Source: DATKPE01 sp035524335 (GTDB taxonomy: Bacteria; Bacteroidota; Ignavibacteria; UBA10030; SZUA-254). Taken from it: a DNA stretch of 18,016 nt. This document shows, piece by piece, positions 15,031 to 18,016 of this stretch. The stretch spans positions 1 through 18,016 of the forward strand of contig DATKPE010000049.1 of the NCBI GenBank assembly GCA_035524335.1, read 5' to 3'. A model generated the notes under the pieces. It saw only the letters and a list, made by a program, of their open reading frames with translations. It had not been told where the DNA came from and searched no databases. The translations under genes were made by a program, and so were the position numbers. The first letter of the stretch is position 1. Every line of letters starts with the position of its first letter.

Positions 15031-17751
15031 ATGAAGAATTCTTTACGATTCTTCAGTGTGATCATGATTGTCATCATTATGTCGTCGATGCTGTATGCGA
15101 CCGGCAATGTGACATTTCTGGTCAACATGAAGATTCAGCTGAGGGAATTAAAATTCAATCCCTCACTTGGTGACAGCGTCTACGTCCATGGAGATTTCAA
15201 CGGATGGGGACCTGGTATCGCCATGACGAGCCCTAACGGTGACAGTATTTATCAGGCCACGTTCCCCGGCGTCACCGAGGGAGCCATGAACTATAAATTC
15301 CAGAAGACCCTCCGCGCCGGAACCGACTGGGAAAACATCGCAGGCGGCGGCAACCGGCCGTTCACCGTCGTTGCAGGCAACGACACCACACCGCTCGTGT
15401 GGTTCAGCGACGATTCAGTGTACGTGCCCCCGGTAAACGTTCAGCTGTCATTCATCTGCAACATGAAAGTCGCGATCGAGAAGGGGAATTTCCGTCCCGA
15501 TCTCGGCGATGTCGTCCATGCTCTGGGAAGCATGAATGGCTGGTCGACCTCTGCGGGTGCTATGAGCGATCTGTACAACGACAGCAATTATGTCTACATC
15601 GATTCAACGGACGGTATCACCGAAGGTTCTCAGGTGCAGTACAAGTTTTACAAAACCCTTCGTAACGGCAAGGATTGGGAAGATGGCGGAAACGATGTGT
15701 ACAACGTTCCGTTCGTCACCAATCCCTCGACCCCGCCGCACTGGTTCAATTTCGATTCGATCTATTATCCCCCGCTTCCTCCCACGACGATTCTGTTCCA
15801 GTCCAATATGAATCCGTATGAACAGCTCGGGTTTTTCCGTCCCGATCTGAACGATACGCTGGAACTCCGCGGCGGCATCAACAGCTGGGGCGGCGGCACG
15901 ATCATGCAGGAAAACCTCTTCACCCCCGGCGTGTTCGAAGTTGCCCTTCCGTACTCAGGCAATGTGCACGATATTATCCCCTACAAGGCGAGAATCAAGT
16001 ACGATTCGACCCGTGCAGCGGCGGCATTCCCGGGATACGGCGCCGATCAGGATAACGTCTCCTACGAGCATCCGGTCGAAACCGGCGACGGCAACCGTCT
16101 GTTTGATGTCGGCAACGGCGGCAACGTCTCCACCGGTGCGATTGGATTCAGCTCCATCGACAGCTGCGGCGAAATCCCGGCGGGCGATTCCGTGACCGTA
16201 ACGGTGCGTGTGAACATGAAACCGGCGATCACCCAGCTCGGCTTCAACCCTGCCACGGACACCGTGCAGTTCTTCTTCAACGACGCTATGCAGCGCCGTA
16301 ATCAGGTCCATATCCAGGGTACATTCACGAACCCCCTGAATATGACCATGCCGAACAACGATACGATCTATTATGCCACCTTCACAATGGTTGGACCGGC
16401 GCACTACAACATCCAGTATTTCTATACTGTGAAGTTCGGCAGCGGCGGCGGTTCGGTCAGTGAGGGAGGCGGCTTCGGCAATTTCCGCTATCGCAGCCGG
16501 ACGATTGCTCCGCTCGCACCCGCAGTGCCCCCGCGCTATTTCACCCTCCGCCTCGATACGTGGATAGGCGCAGCGGTGGAACTGCCGGCGGAATCTCCCT
16601 CCTGCCCGTCGACGGCATTCAGCTACGGCGTGTTGGATGGATGGAACATGGTCTCTCTCCCGATTACCGTGACCAACTATGCCCTGAGCAATCTGTATCC
16701 GACGGCGCAGTCGGTTGCATTCTATTACAATGCGGGCTATGTGACCACCTCGACCCTCAGCAACGGACCCGGCTACTGGATTAAATTCTCCGGCGCCCAG
16801 ACCGTTCCGATGGCTGGCGTGTTCTATACCGCGATCGATATTCCGGTCGCCCTCGGCTGGAACATGATCGGTTCCGTGACGGATCCCGTTACGGTGTCCA
16901 CGATCACCTCGACCCCGAGCGGTATCGTCAACTCGAACTACTTCGGCTACAGCGGCGGGTACAACGTCGCGACCTCCATCCAGCCCGGCGCAGGTTACTG
17001 GGTGCGCGTCAGCGCCCCCGGCACGCTCCACCTGCTCTCCAGCGGCGCTGCGAAACAGTCGCCCATCGTCGATCCGCTCACGAAGCTGAACAAACTGACG
17101 ATCCAGGACCAGAAGGGTCATCAGCAGGTTCTCTATTTCGGTTCCACCGGCATCGTCGATGTGTCGAAGTATGCCATGCCTCCGGTTCCGCCGCAGGGTG
17201 CGTTTGATGCGCGCTTTGCAGGCAACCAGCAGGTTGTGCTCGTCGACCAGGGCAAGACCGGAACCTTCCCGCTGCAGATCTCCTCTGCAACCGGTACGGT
17301 GAAGATCTCCTGGAAACTGAGCTCGGCGTCGACTTCCCCGTCGCTCGTGATCGGTACCAAGCAGATTGACATGAGCAAGAGCGGATCCGTCACGGTTTCC
17401 GGCGATGTGAAGCTTGTTCTGAACGGCACGCTGAATACGTCCCTCCTGCCGAAGGAATACGCTCTCAGCCAGAACTATCCGAATCCGTTCAACCCGACAA
17501 CCACCCTCCAGTATCAACTGCCCGCAGACAGCCGCGTCACCGTGAAGATCTATGACATTCTCGGTAACGAGGTCAGAACGCTGGTCGATGAGAACCAGGA
17601 CGCCGGGTACAAGTCGGTGGTCTGGAATGCCACCAACAACAACGGCACCGCAGTTGCCAGCGGCATCTATTTCGTCCGTATTTCCGCGGTGAACGGCTCC
17701 GACCTGTCGAAGACGTTCGTCGATACGAAGAAAATGATGCTGATGAAGTAA
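15031..17751 (+). CDS. Modular secreted surface protein with four carbohydrate-binding-like repeats and a T9SS type A sorting domain
   Basis: This 906-residue protein has a signal peptide (1-23, cleavage near LYA|TG) and is probably carried across the outer membrane by the type IX system and attached to the surface. Residues 27-515 hold four related modules starting near 27, 137, 252 and 388. Each begins V-x-F-x-x-NMK-x(6-9)-F-x-P-x-x-D. Modules 1-3 continue to a G-x-x-N-x-W motif (DFNGW, SMNGW, GINSW) that recalls starch-binding and glycogen-binding beta-sandwich domains. Modules 1 and 2 also share YKF-KTLR-G-DWE. Two weaker repeats follow, each starting GWNM (537 and 609) and ending GYWI/GYWV. 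The C-terminal part (about 808-906) is the type A sorting domain: LSQNYPNPFNPTT, VTVKIYDILGNEVRTLV and GIYFVRI. Arg codons are mostly CGT/CGC, unlike the CGG-rich neighbours, suggesting strong expression. The biological ligand is unknown. Confidence 0.9.
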   Translation: MKNSLRFFSVIMIVIIMSSMLYATGNVTFLVNMKIQLRELKFNPSLGDSVYVHGDFNGWGPGIAMTSPNGDSIYQATFPGVTEGAMNYKFQKTLRAGTDWENIAGGGNRPFTVVAGNDTTPLVWFSDDSVYVPPVNVQLSFICNMKVAIEKGNFRPDLGDVVHALGSMNGWSTSAGAMSDLYNDSNYVYIDSTDGITEGSQVQYKFYKTLRNGKDWEDGGNDVYNVPFVTNPSTPPHWFNFDSIYYPPLPPTTILFQSNMNPYEQLGFFRPDLNDTLELRGGINSWGGGTIMQENLFTPGVFEVALPYSGNVHDIIPYKARIKYDSTRAAAAFPGYGADQDNVSYEHPVETGDGNRLFDVGNGGNVSTGAIGFSSIDSCGEIPAGDSVTVTVRVNMKPAITQLGFNPATDTVQFFFNDAMQRRNQVHIQGTFTNPLNMTMPNNDTIYYATFTMVGPAHYNIQYFYTVKFGSGGGSVSEGGGFGNFRYRSRTIAPLAPAVPPRYFTLRLDTWIGAAVELPAESPSCPSTAFSYGVLDGWNMVSLPITVTNYALSNLYPTAQSVAFYYNAGYVTTSTLSNGPGYWIKFSGAQTVPMAGVFYTAIDIPVALGWNMIGSVTDPVTVSTITSTPSGIVNSNYFGYSGGYNVATSIQPGAGYWVRVSAPGTLHLLSSGAAKQSPIVDPLTKLNKLTIQDQKGHQQVLYFGSTGIVDVSKYAMPPVPPQGAFDARFAGNQQVVLVDQGKTGTFPLQISSATGTVKISWKLSSASTSPSLVIGTKQIDMSKSGSVTVSGDVKLVLNGTLNTSLLPKEYALSQNYPNPFNPTTTLQYQLPADSRVTVKIYDILGNEVRTLVDENQDAGYKSVVWNATNNNGTAVASGIYFVRISAVNGSDLSKTFVDTKKMMLMK

Positions 17752-17762
17752 GCTGTCTTCTT

Positions 17763-17796
17763 CATTCCGCTCGCCCCGCAAGGGGTGAGCGGAATG
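17763..17796 (+). terminator. Strong hairpin downstream of the surface-protein gene
   Basis: A 15-bp stem pairs 17763-17777 with 17782-17796 around a GCAA tetraloop (GNRA type), with one G-U pair. It starts 12 nt after the stop codon. No T tract follows, so it may be a terminator, an mRNA 3'-end stabiliser, or an attenuator between the surface gene and the next exported-protein gene. Confidence 0.75.
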
Positions 17797-17877
17797 AGTG
17801 ATTCATGCTAGGGGTAGTACCCACATCCTGGAATTTTTGAAACCACATCCATAATCCATACACATAGTGAGGTATCT

Positions 17878-18016
17878 ATGAAGAAGCTTACAGGGTTGAC
17901 CATACTCGCGGTGGGCCTTCTCCTGATGGCTACATCGGTATGGGCGCAGCACCCGGTAATGCTCAAGATCTATGCGACCGACAACATCGGTCACGATTCG
18001 CTGGTTCTTGGGCTGG
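17878..18016 (+). CDS. Exported protein, N-terminal fragment (3' truncated by window end)
   Basis: Only 46 codons are visible. Residues 1-23 are a clear signal peptide (lysines at 2-3, a hydrophobic core, WA|Q cleavage). The mature part starts HPVMLKIYATDNIGHDSLVLGL. The D-N-x-G-x-x-D-S-L-x-x-G pattern resembles the start of modules I recall in surface proteins of Ignavibacteria-type bacteria, where a D-T-L-x-F-G motif is common. GAGG at 17869-17872 is the ribosome site, 5 nt before the ATG. It follows the T9SS cargo gene by 126 nt in the same orientation, with a strong hairpin between. A second T9SS cargo is a reasonable guess, but the C-terminal sorting domain is outside the window. Confidence 0.8.
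   Translation, partial: MKKLTGLTILAVGLLLMATSVWAQHPVMLKIYATDNIGHDSLVLGL

Noticed and set aside
15955..17781. Long minus-strand open frame of 608 codons
   Set aside because: It is antisense to the T9SS surface protein, whose signal peptide, repeats and sorting domain are unmistakable. The antisense translation is Arg/Gly/Asp-rich with no recognisable family, as expected of a shadow in high-GC DNA.

Overview
The window looks like chromosomal DNA (high GC by eye, densely packed) from a free-living member of the Bacteroidota/Ignavibacteriota side of the FCB group. The best evidence is a long secreted protein ending in a type IX secretion (T9SS) sorting domain of the NYPNPFNP...GNEV.TLV...GIYFVRI type, a DUF4835/PorD-like protein, and a PorV/PorQ-like outer-membrane protein. 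The putative promoters look like TTGACA-N17/18-TATATT or TATAAA rather than the Bacteroidetes TTTG/TAnnTTTG pattern. With the sorting-domain style, this leans toward Ignavibacteria-like relatives rather than classical Bacteroidia. The lineage call is inference.

Layout. (A) 1-5183, plus strand: a tight cluster of a 5'-truncated GT4 glycosyltransferase, a WecE-type sugar aminotransferase, a TatD-family metal-dependent hydrolase and an exported HEAT-repeat/cyclophilin fusion. Genes 2/3 and 3/4 share 4-nt start/stop overlaps, so this is probably the tail of a surface-polysaccharide operon with two trailing genes. (B) 5196-8724: an envelope block. The PorD-like gene is on the minus strand. Divergent from it are a PorV/PorQ-like protein and a large predicted outer-membrane beta-barrel with the EKDPGE/LGDY signature, separated by 1 nt. 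(C) 8775-13976, plus strand: separate housekeeping genes, namely mnmA (tRNA 2-thiouridylase, with a terminator hairpin over its stop codon), an acyl-CoA carboxylase carboxyltransferase subunit, and an MltD-like lytic transglycosylase lipoprotein with four LysM domains behind a good sigma70-like promoter. (D) 14107-18016: a ferritin with a textbook terminator, a 429-bp gap carrying a strong promoter and a long leader, a 906-residue multi-repeat T9SS cargo protein, a strong hairpin, and the start of a second exported protein that runs off the window.

How they fit together: most of the window serves the cell envelope. It covers glycan building (GT4, WecE), periplasmic folding (cyclophilin), peptidoglycan remodelling (MltD-like), the outer-membrane/T9SS machinery (PorD-like, PorV/Q-like, barrel) and at least one exported T9SS cargo. 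I found no CRISPR array, tRNA, rRNA, insertion sequence or phage gene. The least explained parts are the HEAT-cyclophilin fusion, the PorV/Q-like plus barrel pair, and the modular surface protein with its neighbour.
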